Source of the DNA: SAR86 cluster bacterium
GTDB lineage: Bacteria; Pseudomonadota; Gammaproteobacteria; Magnimaribacterales; Magnimaribacteraceae
Length of the DNA stretch: 64,000 bases
Assembly (NCBI GenBank): GCA_029268615.1
Contig: JAQWNM010000010.1
Location: 287,108-351,107 of the forward strand
Reading direction: 5' to 3'
Shown: positions 45,097-55,914 of the stretch, piece after piece
How the letters are laid out: every line of letters starts with the position of its first letter
How positions within the stretch are numbered: position 1 is the stretch's first letter
Notes under the pieces: generated by a model
Told to the model about the DNA's origin: nothing
What the model saw: only the letters and a program-made list of their open reading frames with translations
Databases searched by the model: none
Program-made: the position numbers and the translations under genes

Positions 45097-46197
45097 TTAA
45101 TCAGGATTATCAAATAGTTCTTTAAAACCACTTGGTTTATGAGCTCCTAAGAGAAGTTGTTCAAGTATGCCCACACCTTCGACTATTTTATTATTGCTCT
45201 CAAAAGTTGTTTTACAAAATGCTTGAATGTGCAAGAAGGGAGGGTCTTGTAGATCTTCACTCAAGTCATAAGTGTCATAAGTTGTTTCATTTTCTCCTTT
45301 ATAATGGCCAGCTCCCCAGTCTGGGTGCATATAACCAATTCCACACATAAAAGCTATGTTTTGAGTCTCGATTCCTATTTTAATTTCGGTTCCATCGTCT
45401 TTGGAAGATATAAATTCTGCAGATTTAACTCTTCTAGTACCAGGATTATAAATTACTGTTTTTTTGGGACTACTGAGTACCTCTATATCTTTATATTCTT
45501 TACCTTGAATAACAGAGTGACCTGTTACTAGTTTTCCTTTCTCGTCATCCACAAAATAAGTATGCGTAGAAAATTCTGGAAAATGTATTGGAGCCCATAA
45601 CCAATAGAATTGGGGCATCTCAAATGGCATAACAGGTTGACTATCGTATGCTCCTACCGGTCTTACACCCCAAGATCTATCCCTGGTTCCTAAACTAGTT
45701 GTTGAATTAAAATCTATTGTCTCACTTTGTAAATTTATCTTACCTTCCCAAGAACCCTGTTGAGTTAATCTTGTAGTATCCATAACAAGCCTTGGGCCAT
45801 TGCTTAGAGACATTTTAGGTTCTTGCATAGCTTCAAACTTAGAATCAAAAACTAAATCTGCAGAAATGCCAGCATCCTTATCATCTAAAATTACTCTTAA
45901 TTTTTTTAAAGGCTCTAAGACTTGAACCTCTAAAGAACCTACCTTCGTATCTAATCTTTCTAAATTTAATAATCTTGAAGAACGACAATTATGTTGCTTC
46001 CCTTTATAAGTTACAGTGAAAGCTCCATCCATAATATTTAAATTTGGATAAACACATAAGGCGACTGCAAAGAAGACTTTTCCATCTTTTGAATATCCAT
46101 TAAAGAAATACCTATCATAAAAGTTCCTCTCCGTTCCTACTTCTGAGACGGGTAGTGACAATTGATGAATTGGGTAATCGTCTGCTTTTGTTAACAC
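45097..46197 (-). CDS. Lipocalin-like (AttH/CrtC fold) protein
   Basis: A 366 aa soluble protein made mostly of beta strands. Tryptophan-rich segments such as TTSLGTRDRSWGVRPVG (about 172-188) and FYWLWAPIHFP are typical of the AttH/CrtC-like (DUF7064/7065) double-lipocalin fold. Such proteins bind or hydrate hydrophobic molecules such as terpenoids. No signal peptide is visible, so it is probably cytosolic. It lies 9 bases downstream of the P450 gene and 5 bases before the phosphotransferase gene. A role in processing the P450 substrate is inferred, not shown. Confidence 0.68.
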   Translation of the reverse strand: MLTKADDYPIHQLSLPVSEVGTERNFYDRYFFNGYSKDGKVFFAVALCVYPNLNIMDGAFTVTYKGKQHNCRSSRLLNLERLDTKVGSLEVQVLEPLKKLRVILDDKDAGISADLVFDSKFEAMQEPKMSLSNGPRLVMDTTRLTQQGSWEGKINLQSETIDFNSTTSLGTRDRSWGVRPVGAYDSQPVMPFEMPQFYWLWAPIHFPEFSTHTYFVDDEKGKLVTGHSVIQGKEYKDIEVLSSPKKTVIYNPGTRRVKSAEFISSKDDGTEIKIGIETQNIAFMCGIGYMHPDWGAGHYKGENETTYDTYDLSEDLQDPPFLHIQAFCKTTFESNNKIVEGVGILEQLLLGAHKPSGFKELFDNPD

Positions 46198-46206
46198 ATT
46201 AAACTC

Positions 46207-47445
46207 CTATATTTGTACCTGCAAGTGCGAGATACTATCTAAAAAATTTGAAGGGATTCTTATAGGCTCAGATATAACTTTAATATCCGGAAATGATCTA
46301 AGTAACTCTTCAAAAAGAATTTTTATCTGCATATGCCCTAAACGATTCCCTAAACATAAATGTTCGCCAGCTCCGAAAGCTAAATGTAGTTTTGCATTCT
46401 CTCTATCTACCCTGAAAAGGTGAGCATCTTTAAAAATATCTTCATCTCTGTTAGCTGCTCCATACCACATCACTACTTTATCTCCTTTAGAAATAGACTG
46501 TTCACCAATTTTAGTGTCTTTGGTTGCAGTCCTCCTAAAATAAATAACCGGGCTAACCCATCTAAGCATCTCATCTGCCGCATTGGAGAATAATGAAAAG
46601 TCATTTAATAACTTTTGTTTTTGACTTGGATTTTCAGATAAAGCAATAAGTCCACCTGTTATAGTATTTCTTGTTGTTTCATTCCCTGCGATAACCATTA
46701 GAAGAAAAAAGCCATCTAGAAGTTCTGGAGGGAGCCCCTCTCCTTTCACTTCCGAATTTGCTACTATACTCATCAAATCTTCTTTAGGATTTTTTCTTCT
46801 TTCCTCTATCATATCTCTTCCCATTTTAAAGAGTTCCATATAGTTTAACCAAACTTGCGCTTGTTTTTCAGGGTCTTGTTGTATGGATGCATCGGTTAGT
46901 TCATTTACTAAATCTCTAACTTTCAACCTATCTGATTCTTTAATCCCCATCATTTCTGATAGAACCCATAACGGAAGTTGTTCAGCAATTTCAGTGACAA
47001 AATTAAATTCCTTTTTATTCTTTACATTTGATATTAAATCTTTGCATTTATTTCTTATACCATCTTCCATTGCCCTAATAACTTTAGGACTAAAGCCAGG
47101 AGACACCATTTTTCTATAGACTTGGTGTTCAGGAGGATCCATACCAATCATATTCCCTATAACAGCTGCAACAGCAGTTGGATCAACTAACTTAGGATCG
47201 CCCATAGTCATTAAATGCCCTCCTACTGCTGAGGAGAAAGTAGAGGGATCTTTAGAAACCTTAATAATATCCTTATGTTTTGTAATAGCCCAAAATCCAG
47301 GTTCAAAATCTAAGTTTTCTTCATGCCAATAAATTGGTGCATCATTTCTTAACCTTTTAAAAATATCATGCGGCTGCCCTTCTTGAAAAGACTCCCATCT
47401 ATCGAGAGAACAAATTTGACCTATATCATAGACAGGAGTATTCAT
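46207..47445 (-). CDS. Cytochrome P450
   Basis: A bacterial class-I P450 of 412 aa. The oxygen-binding helix I has VIAGNETTRN (about 241-250), the ExxR motif is near 283-286 (EMLR), and the heme-thiolate loop is FGAGEHLCLGN with ligand C364. The closest style is the CYP125/CYP124/linalool-hydroxylase-like group that attacks sterol side chains, branched lipids or terpenes. Electron partners (ferredoxin, reductase) are absent from the window. It lies 3 bases after the peroxiredoxin gene and 9 bases before the lipocalin-like gene. Confidence 0.93.
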   Translation of the reverse strand: MNTPVYDIGQICSLDRWESFQEGQPHDIFKRLRNDAPIYWHEENLDFEPGFWAITKHKDIIKVSKDPSTFSSAVGGHLMTMGDPKLVDPTAVAAVIGNMIGMDPPEHQVYRKMVSPGFSPKVIRAMEDGIRNKCKDLISNVKNKKEFNFVTEIAEQLPLWVLSEMMGIKESDRLKVRDLVNELTDASIQQDPEKQAQVWLNYMELFKMGRDMIEERRKNPKEDLMSIVANSEVKGEGLPPELLDGFFLLMVIAGNETTRNTITGGLIALSENPSQKQKLLNDFSLFSNAADEMLRWVSPVIYFRRTATKDTKIGEQSISKGDKVVMWYGAANRDEDIFKDAHLFRVDRENAKLHLAFGAGEHLCLGNRLGHMQIKILFEELLRSFPDIKVISEPIRIPSNFLDSISHLQVQI

Positions 47446-47448
47446 AGA

Positions 47449-47931
47449 TCATAAAGTTTTTAAAACGCTCTCAGCGGAACTTACATCTAACCCAGGACCT
47501 GATTCAACATTCAATAAAGAAACTACTCCATTATCTATAACCATTGCATATCTTTGAGATCTTGTTCCTAAGCCAAAACCAGAACCGTCCATTTCTAGGC
47601 CTATTGCTGCAGTAAACTCACCATTACCATCTGCTAACATCATCACATCATCACCCACCGATCTATCTTGACCCCATGCACTCATAACAAAAGGGTCATT
47701 GACAGAAATACAAGCTACCGTATCAACACCTTTAGATTTAAAGGCTGATGCATGTTCTACAAAACCAGGAACATGTTGCATGCTGCAAGTTGGGGTAAAA
47801 GCCCCAGGAACTGCAAATAGCACCACTTTTTTACCAGAACAAAGTTCATCTATTGTCACACCTTTTGGACCTTCATCTCCCATTACTGTTAAATTAACTG
47901 AAGGCAAACTATCTCCTACTTTTATACTCAT
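47449..47931 (-). CDS. Peroxiredoxin (Prx5 type)
   Basis: A 160 aa thiol peroxidase of the Prx5 class. The active site is PGAFTPTCS with peroxidatic C49. The invariant arginine is likely in GTRSQRYAM. It reduces H2O2 and organic hydroperoxides with thioredoxin or glutathione. A strong AAGGAGATAA ribosome site precedes the ATG. It lies 22 bases after thiC and 3 bases before the P450 gene, where it may protect against peroxide from uncoupled P450 turnover (inference). Confidence 0.94.
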   Translation of the reverse strand: MSIKVGDSLPSVNLTVMGDEGPKGVTIDELCSGKKVVLFAVPGAFTPTCSMQHVPGFVEHASAFKSKGVDTVACISVNDPFVMSAWGQDRSVGDDVMMLADGNGEFTAAIGLEMDGSGFGLGTRSQRYAMVIDNGVVSLLNVESGPGLDVSSAESVLKTL

Positions 47932-47953
47932 AACTTTATCTCCTTTTTTTTAA

Positions 47954-49849
<1,896 letters not shown>

Positions 49850-49941
49850 TTAATTATTAAATTTAATTTATAGTTAATAGGAGCTAACAATAGCATATTA
49901 TAGAGTTAGATTTTATTATAAATTAGGATGAAATAGCGACT

Positions 49942-49967
49942 AGGTGTTATACTTTACTAATACACCT
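49942..49967 (+). promoter_or_regulatory. tolC promoter region with an inverted repeat
   Basis: An extended -10 element TGTTATACT (49945-49953) lies within an AGGTGT...ACACCT inverted repeat (49942-49967). The tolC start at 49984 has an AGAGGAAA ribosome site. The repeat may be an operator, or just part of the leader. No convincing -35 was seen. Confidence 0.38.
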
Positions 49968-49983
49968 TACTTAGAGGAAAGAA

Positions 49984-51324
49984 ATGGTAAAATATATTTT
50001 TCTTAGAAATAAATTTCTTATAGTTTTTGTTATCTCTCTGATATCAAGAAATATTCAAGCTGAAGATCTTTCTGATATTTATGAAATGGCCTTACAAAAT
50101 GATCCCATCTTAAAAGCCACAGAAGCTTCTTATAGAGCGGGTAAAGAATCAGGGTCTCAGGGCTTGGCAGGCCTTCTTCCAACACTTCAAGTTACTGGAT
50201 CCACAACTTGGAATGAGTATAGATTAGAAGATGTAAAATTAGATGAATATAACTCAAATGGATATGTTGGCTCCATAAATCAACCTCTTTTTAGATTAGA
50301 TAAGTGGTTCCAATTCAAAAAAGGCAAGGCCCTATCTAAACAAGCAGAAGCAACATTTGCTTTCCAGCAACAAGAAAGTATGATCAGAATTGCAACTAAT
50401 TATTTTAATGTTTTAAACGCAATTGATAGTCTCAATGCATCTAAAGCTCAAGAAAAAGCTATTGGTAGACAAAGAGATCTTGCTAAAAAAAGATTCGATG
50501 TTGGTTTAGCGGCAATAACTGAACTTCATGAAACACAAGCTGCATATGATCTTTCAGTTGTATCAAAAATTGCTAGAGAAGCTCAACTAGATTATGCCAA
50601 GGAATCTCTTTCAGCGATAATAGGAGGACCTTTACCCCTATTAGCTCCTTTATCTCCTGAATTTAAAATTGACTTACCCAATCCCTTAGTTAGAGAAGAG
50701 TGGGTAAAAATAGGCTTACAAAATAATTACCAATTAAAGGCAGCAAAATTAAATAGAGATGCTGCAAAAAATACAGCTAGATCAAAAGGATCAGCCCATC
50801 TTCCAAATATTGATATAGTTGGAAGAGTATCAAAAAATACTAGTGACCAAGGTAAATTTGGTGGATTTATTCCAAATCCCCAATCTGGCCTAGAATCTGA
50901 TAACAGAAACTATGCAATCCAAGTAACGCTGCCTATTTTTAGCGGAGGAGGAATAAGTTCTGCAAGAAGACAGGCCTATGCTCTATATGATAAGAGTAAA
51001 GAAGATGCCTTATATACCGAAAGATCTACTATTAAAGAGATTCGATCAAATCATTTTAACGTTCAAACGCAAGTGGCAAATGTCAAGGCAAGGAAACAAG
51101 CTTTAACTTCGTCAAAATCAGCCTTAGAAGCAACGCAAACTGGATATGAAGTAGGTACAAGAAATATTGTTGATTTATTAGAAGCCCAAAAGAGACTATA
51201 TGATTCTGAGACTGATTATGCTAGTTCTAGATATGAATATATTATTTCAATGCTAAGATTAAAAGCTTCTGTTGGATCATTAAGTCCTAATGATTTACAA
51301 AAAATAAGCACCCAAATGAAATAA
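49984..51324 (+). CDS. tolC: TolC-family outer-membrane efflux channel
   Basis: A 446 aa outer-membrane factor. The signal peptide (about 8-26) is cut near IQA|EDL. The SDIYEMALQNDPIL start and GLLPTLQVTGS are typical. The two repeats of the alpha-barrel are visible, the second beginning near NYQLKAAKLNRDA (about 247). It forms the exit duct for tripartite pumps and type I secretion; the inner-membrane partners are elsewhere. mutM follows after 2 bases, so the two are co-transcribed. Confidence 0.9.
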   Translation: MVKYIFLRNKFLIVFVISLISRNIQAEDLSDIYEMALQNDPILKATEASYRAGKESGSQGLAGLLPTLQVTGSTTWNEYRLEDVKLDEYNSNGYVGSINQPLFRLDKWFQFKKGKALSKQAEATFAFQQQESMIRIATNYFNVLNAIDSLNASKAQEKAIGRQRDLAKKRFDVGLAAITELHETQAAYDLSVVSKIAREAQLDYAKESLSAIIGGPLPLLAPLSPEFKIDLPNPLVREEWVKIGLQNNYQLKAAKLNRDAAKNTARSKGSAHLPNIDIVGRVSKNTSDQGKFGGFIPNPQSGLESDNRNYAIQVTLPIFSGGGISSARRQAYALYDKSKEDALYTERSTIKEIRSNHFNVQTQVANVKARKQALTSSKSALEATQTGYEVGTRNIVDLLEAQKRLYDSETDYASSRYEYIISMLRLKASVGSLSPNDLQKISTQMK

Positions 51325-51326
51325 TT

Positions 51327-52142
51327 GTGCCTGAGCTTCCTGAAGTTGAGACAACTCTTAGAGGCATAGAACCTTTTATTCTTAATAAGAAAATTAGCTG
51401 CATAGAAGTTAGGAAATCTAAATTAAGATGGCCCATACCTTCCAAAATTTTAGAAAAAAACCTTTTGAAAGAATCTTTCACTTCTATTCATAGAAGAGGT
51501 AAATACCTAATTCTAAAAAGTAAGAATGGATATTTACTTATTCACTTGGGCATGTCAGGTTATTTAAAGGCTTTAGATTATGAAACTCATATACAGAAAC
51601 ATGACCACTTTGATATAAAATTTGAAGATAATTCATTACTAAGATTCAATGATCAAAGGCGTTTTGGGTCAATACTATGGACTAAATCTCCAGAATCTCA
51701 TCCATTATTAATAAATTTAGGACCTGAACCTTTAGGAAATAATTTCTCAGGAGAATATCTTCATCAAGCTTCTCGAAAAAGACAAGTGAATATTAAAAAC
51801 TTTATCATGAATTCAAAAATTGTTGTCGGGGTGGGAAATATTTATGCAAATGAAGCTTTATTTATTTCTAAAATAAAACCAATGAAGAAGGCTGGAACCA
51901 TAAATTTATCAATGTACCAAGATTTGGCCAATTCAATCAAAACTATATTACGTCAGGCCATTGATGACGGAGGAACAACTCTCAAAGATTTTAGAGGAGC
52001 AGATAATAAGCCAGGCTACTTCAAGCAACATCTCCAAGTTTATGGTAGAGGCGGCGAAAAGTGTCTGGCATGCAAGAGTATTCTCAAAGAAATCCGCCTT
52101 TCCAATAGAAGCTCAGTTTATTGTGCTAAATGCCAAAAATAA
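51327..52142 (+). CDS. mutM: Formamidopyrimidine-DNA glycosylase MutM
   Basis: A base-excision enzyme that removes 8-oxoguanine and Fapy lesions. The mature N-terminus PELPEVETTLRGIEP carries the catalytic proline P2 and glutamate E3. K57-region RRGKYLIL and the helix-two-turn-helix segment are present. The C-terminal zinc finger has CLACK...VYCAKC. The length (271 aa) is standard. It starts with GTG, 2 bases after the tolC stop, so translation is likely coupled. The 3' side is convergent with a GT2 gene 28 bases away. Confidence 0.96.
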   Translation: MPELPEVETTLRGIEPFILNKKISCIEVRKSKLRWPIPSKILEKNLLKESFTSIHRRGKYLILKSKNGYLLIHLGMSGYLKALDYETHIQKHDHFDIKFEDNSLLRFNDQRRFGSILWTKSPESHPLLINLGPEPLGNNFSGEYLHQASRKRQVNIKNFIMNSKIVVGVGNIYANEALFISKIKPMKKAGTINLSMYQDLANSIKTILRQAIDDGGTTLKDFRGADNKPGYFKQHLQVYGRGGEKCLACKSILKEIRLSNRSSVYCAKCQK

Positions 52143-52169
52143 TACTTCTTGCTTACCTATTAACAATAA

Positions 52170-53174
52170 TTAGTCCTTATTTATAAAGCTTTCATCAAAA
52201 TATAAAGACCTACCCTTACCAGACAGTTTATCTAAAATTAGATTAAAAAACTTTCTACCCAATTCAGGAAAGGTTGAAATTATCAAAGAAAGATAATTTC
52301 TTAAATTAAATATTTGTTTAATATCAAGTTTAATAGCTTTATAAACCCTTTTCCTTACATACTCTTTATCCATAGAATCACTAAGTCTGATATTTTCCCA
52401 AGAGCCTATGCTGTAGTTAAGCGCCCTCAACCTAAATAGTGCTTTAGTTCCATTGTCAGGAAAATCTTGGATATGACTTAATCTCTCTAAACACTGGTCT
52501 TGAATTTCTAAATTCTTTTTAGAAAACCATCGAGCATTCTTTTCATGCACTCTCATAACAACTAAAGGGGTGGATGAATAAAAAAATTTATAAGCTAAAG
52601 AAAATTTAATATAAATACTCTCTCCTTCTGTAAATAAATCATTATAAAAAGGATATCTCTCAAAGCACTCTCTTCTTGCTAAAGGAGAGATCGGATTTAT
52701 AAACCCTTTTGAATAATAATTTTTCAGGATTTCAATTAAAGCTTCTCCATGAACCTCTAGAGAAGTTTCTAAAGTCTGGACCTTAGTATCCTGATTAAGA
52801 CTGAAACCAGGTCCATGGACCACCCCCCATTCTTCAGAAAGATTCCTAAAGATATTTAGTTGATCTTCTAGCTTATTGGGTAAGTAATAATCATCTCCAT
52901 AAAGAATTGATATAAATTCACCTCTGGACTCTTTGAATGCTTGATTCGACCTTAGAGTAACAAATTCATTAGATTCATAAGCCAAAACTTTGACTCTTGG
53001 ATCAGAAATATATTCTTTTAAAATATCTTTAGTCCCATCTGAAGAACCGTTATCACTGATAATTAATTCCCAATCTTCATAGGACTGCGAAAAAACACTT
53101 TCTATGCAATCTTTTAAATAATTAGCTTGATTGTAAGTTAATAAAATTATGGATACTTTGGGATGCTTTTTCAT
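52170..53174 (-). CDS. Glycosyltransferase family 2
   Basis: A 334 aa GT2 enzyme. The N-terminal GT-A domain is PKVSIILLTYNQANYLKDCI (4-23), ELIISDNGSSDGT (36-48) and SILYGDDYYLP with the DXD-like pair near 90-97. No membrane helices are evident. It is the last gene of the sugar operon (4 bases after the epimerase gene) and is the likely transferase for the CDP sugar made upstream, attaching it to a lipopolysaccharide or capsule (inference). Donor and acceptor are not visible from sequence. Confidence 0.85.
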   Translation of the reverse strand: MKKHPKVSIILLTYNQANYLKDCIESVFSQSYEDWELIISDNGSSDGTKDILKEYISDPRVKVLAYESNEFVTLRSNQAFKESRGEFISILYGDDYYLPNKLEDQLNIFRNLSEEWGVVHGPGFSLNQDTKVQTLETSLEVHGEALIEILKNYYSKGFINPISPLARRECFERYPFYNDLFTEGESIYIKFSLAYKFFYSSTPLVVMRVHEKNARWFSKKNLEIQDQCLERLSHIQDFPDNGTKALFRLRALNYSIGSWENIRLSDSMDKEYVRKRVYKAIKLDIKQIFNLRNYLSLIISTFPELGRKFFNLILDKLSGKGRSLYFDESFINKD

Positions 53175-53178
53175 TATT

Positions 53179-54156
53179 TTACTTTATAGATTTCAAATAA
53201 GATGAAACGCATAGTATTTGATCATCAATAGAGACTTCATCAACATCTGTAAGTTCTACTAAAGACAAATAATCATTTCTCTTACCCACATATACATCTT
53301 CAGGAAAATTAAGGTCCACTAAAGGCCTATCGATTTTTGCCTTAGGGTTAATACTATCTATGATTTTTTTTGCCAAATCTGAGATTTCAAAGTTCTCCTT
53401 TCCTGCAGTATCAAAAATTTTAATTTCAGACACAGGTGGAGAAGAAAATAAAGAGAAAATAACAGACATAAGTTCAGAAATAGAAATAAAAGATCTAATC
53501 ACTTTATTAGAAGAATTTATTTTTAAAGTGTCTCCTCGGAGAGCTTGATCTATTAATGAAGAAAACATGTATAAATGAATCTTACTCACATATGGTCCTG
53601 ATATATTAAAAACTCTGGGTATAACAACGAGAGCCCCCTCATCAGCTAATTTAGAGAATTTAAGTTCCTCTTCATACTTAAGAGCTCCATAAGTATTTTC
53701 ATCAAGGTTATCAAATATATCTCCTTGATTGTCATACACTGCTCCTGAAGAGATAGTAACAACCTTCTTGATCTTCTTCTTAAGAGCTTGCAGAAACAAA
53801 GTTTCAGATATCAAGCGATTTGTAGAGATATATTCTGTTTTAATTTCTGTAGATAACCTTTCATTTGTAAGGAAAGAAAAGTTAAGTAAAATGTAAGAAT
53901 TATCTTTAGGTAAGAATTCTATATCCTCTATAGGATCTTGCTTGATCTGGACTCCATTAGCCAGACATAAAGTTTTCTTTGAAGATCCAAAACAAAACAC
54001 TCTTGAGGAAAAATCGGGCAAAAATCTATGTAAGAGATCTAGAGTAGAAAGCCCAATCCAGCCGCTACCCCCTACAAGGATTATTTTACTTCCTTGATCT
54101 AAAAAAGCTGTTTTAGCTTTTCCGGTTAATGTGTGTACATCCCAAAAATTCTTCAT
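53179..54156 (-). CDS. NAD-dependent epimerase/dehydratase-family sugar reductase
   Basis: A 325 aa extended SDR. The Rossmann motif GGSGWIGLSTL is at 29-39, a TISSGAVYDN segment near 136-145 carries the catalytic serine region, and YGALKYEE near 161-168 contributes the Tyr-xxx-Lys pair. The layout is of 4-reductase or epimerase enzymes for deoxysugars. In this operon it may reduce the 4-keto group of a CDP-linked branched deoxysugar. It lies 25 bases after the transketolase C-subunit gene and 4 bases before the GT2 gene. Confidence 0.8.
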   Translation of the reverse strand: MKNFWDVHTLTGKAKTAFLDQGSKIILVGGSGWIGLSTLDLLHRFLPDFSSRVFCFGSSKKTLCLANGVQIKQDPIEDIEFLPKDNSYILLNFSFLTNERLSTEIKTEYISTNRLISETLFLQALKKKIKKVVTISSGAVYDNQGDIFDNLDENTYGALKYEEELKFSKLADEGALVVIPRVFNISGPYVSKIHLYMFSSLIDQALRGDTLKINSSNKVIRSFISISELMSVIFSLFSSPPVSEIKIFDTAGKENFEISDLAKKIIDSINPKAKIDRPLVDLNFPEDVYVGKRNDYLSLVELTDVDEVSIDDQILCVSSYLKSIK

Positions 54157-54181
54157 ATGAAATGTTCAATAAAATAAAAGA

Positions 54182-55096
54182 TCACGAATCAGAATCTAAA
54201 AAATCTAATACATTTGATTCTAAAGAAATTAGATCTAATCCATGCTCTCTCAATAGATAATTATAAGACCCACAGAATTCTGAGAACCTATCATTTACTC
54301 CGATTCTGTGTAATTTTGTTAGGGGTTCAAGCGATATTATTTCAGCAATAATTGACCCTAGCCCTCCATACACTGAATGCTCTTCTATAGTAACGACCCT
54401 CTTATTATTTTTACAAATATCTATCACTTGGTTGGAATTTATAGGCTTTAAGCTTGGAGCGCTAGATAAACCAGAACCTGCAAATTTTTTACAAAGTTTC
54501 TGAGCTAAACTAACCATAGAGCCAGTAGCTATAAAATGTAAATCTCCATTAGATTTTTTAATAGGTATCAAGTCTCCCATTGAAAAAGCAACATCCTTTG
54601 TATGAATATTTCCAGCATCAGATTTACCAATCCTTAGATATACCGGAGCATTACTTGAATATGATAATTTTATACTTTGTGACATTTCCAATTTATCAGC
54701 TGGAGATAAAACTGATAAATTAGGTATGACCCTAGTAACTGCTATATCTTCGGTAGATTGATGGCTTGTTCCTAAATGGCTATAAACAAAACCTGCTCCA
54801 TCTCCTAAAAAAATTACTGGTAGATTATCATGACATACATCAATCTTGATTTGCTCTAGTACTCTTATAGGGATAAAAGCGCTAAGACCATAAACAAAAG
54901 GTTTAAAACCTGCCCTACTAAGACCAGCGGCAACTCCAACCATATTTTGCTCTGCAATTCCCATATTTATATATTGTCTTGGGAAAGATTTTCTAAATTT
55001 ATCAAAAAGAGTGGCTCCATGATCACCGGTCAATAGAAGAACTTTTGAATCATTTTTGGCGATTCTTTCTAACTCTTGCATAAGTGCTTCTCTCAT
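54182..55096 (-). CDS. Transketolase-like C-terminal subunit
   Basis: A 304 aa protein with the pyrimidine-binding and C-terminal domains of transketolase. The catalytic glutamate that activates thiamine diphosphate is in NMGIAEQNMVGVAAGLS (about 41-57). The remaining part has the RIGKSD and THEH-like EEHSVYGGLGS motifs of the C domain. The first start codon overlaps the N-subunit stop by 4 bases. Together the two make a split transketolase of about 573 aa, shorter than housekeeping transketolase. Context (CDP-sugar genes) points to two-carbon transfer onto a nucleotide sugar. Confidence 0.86.
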   Translation of the reverse strand: MREALMQELERIAKNDSKVLLLTGDHGATLFDKFRKSFPRQYINMGIAEQNMVGVAAGLSRAGFKPFVYGLSAFIPIRVLEQIKIDVCHDNLPVIFLGDGAGFVYSHLGTSHQSTEDIAVTRVIPNLSVLSPADKLEMSQSIKLSYSSNAPVYLRIGKSDAGNIHTKDVAFSMGDLIPIKKSNGDLHFIATGSMVSLAQKLCKKFAGSGLSSAPSLKPINSNQVIDICKNNKRVVTIEEHSVYGGLGSIIAEIISLEPLTKLHRIGVNDRFSEFCGSYNYLLREHGLDLISLESNVLDFLDSDS

Positions 55097-55902
55097 TTTA
55101 AGGCCTCCAACTCCGCAAGAGCTTTTTTGTATAATTTCTCATTTAATCGGGAATAATGCCATTCATTAGAATCTTCCATGAAAGAAATTCCTTTGCCTTT
55201 GAGCGTTTCAGCTACGATACCTTTTGGCATTTCACTTTTAGAGTCCCATAAATTTACTATGGTTTGATTGATAAGATCTTCATCATGACCATTTATAGTT
55301 TTTACTAAAAATTCAAATGACTTAATTTGATTTTGAATATTATCTTGTCTAATAATTTCACTTGTCTTGCCCATGGCTTGAAAATTATTTTTGTCCACTA
55401 TGATCATTAAATTGGATAATTTATGATGGCCAGCAAACTGAATAGCTTCCCAAATTGGACCCTCATTTAATTCTCCATCACCGACAACTACATAAGTTTT
55501 TTGATCAGTGCCATTCAACTTAGCAGCAAATGCTAAGCCAACAGCAACAGAGAGACCATGACCTAAGGAACCCGAAGAAACTTCTAAGCCTGGCACTCTA
55601 GAATCAGAAAGGCCTTTTAATAAAGTTCCATCTGAGAAATAATTTTTTATATCCTCTGAAGAAAGCCAACCTAATTCTTTCATACAGGCATATTGCGCCA
55701 TAACTCCATGCCCTTTACTCAAAATTAAATAATCCCTATTGGGGTCCTCTCTATCTTCAAAAGAATATCTAAGATGAGATCTATATATTACGGCTAAAAT
55801 TTCAATAATTGAAAAAGCGCAAGCAATATGAACGGTAGAACCATTAAAAGCCATATCTAAGACTGTTTTTCTTAAATCTAGACAATTAATTGAGTTGTTC
55901 AC
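55093..55902 (-). CDS. Transketolase-like N-terminal subunit
   Basis: A 269 aa ThDP-binding subunit. The pyrophosphate/Mg motif GDGELNEGPIWEA (about 143-155) ends with the asparagine of VDKNNFQ about 27 residues later. The substrate-side LSKGHGVMAQYA (about 56-67) and GSLGHGLSVAVG (about 112-123) segments follow transketolase. It starts with GTG at 55902, 12 bases after the RfbH-like gene. Split transketolases occur both in housekeeping and in sugar clusters; here the flanks are CDP-deoxysugar genes. Confidence 0.86.
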   Translation of the reverse strand: MNNSINCLDLRKTVLDMAFNGSTVHIACAFSIIEILAVIYRSHLRYSFEDREDPNRDYLILSKGHGVMAQYACMKELGWLSSEDIKNYFSDGTLLKGLSDSRVPGLEVSSGSLGHGLSVAVGLAFAAKLNGTDQKTYVVVGDGELNEGPIWEAIQFAGHHKLSNLMIIVDKNNFQAMGKTSEIIRQDNIQNQIKSFEFLVKTINGHDEDLINQTIVNLWDSKSEMPKGIVAETLKGKGISFMEDSNEWHYSRLNEKLYKKALAELEALK

Positions 55903-55914
55903 AAGAAAGATAAC

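Noticed and set aside
49850..49983. TPP riboswitch sought upstream of thiC
   Set aside because: None of the conserved riboswitch segments was found by eye on the coding strand.
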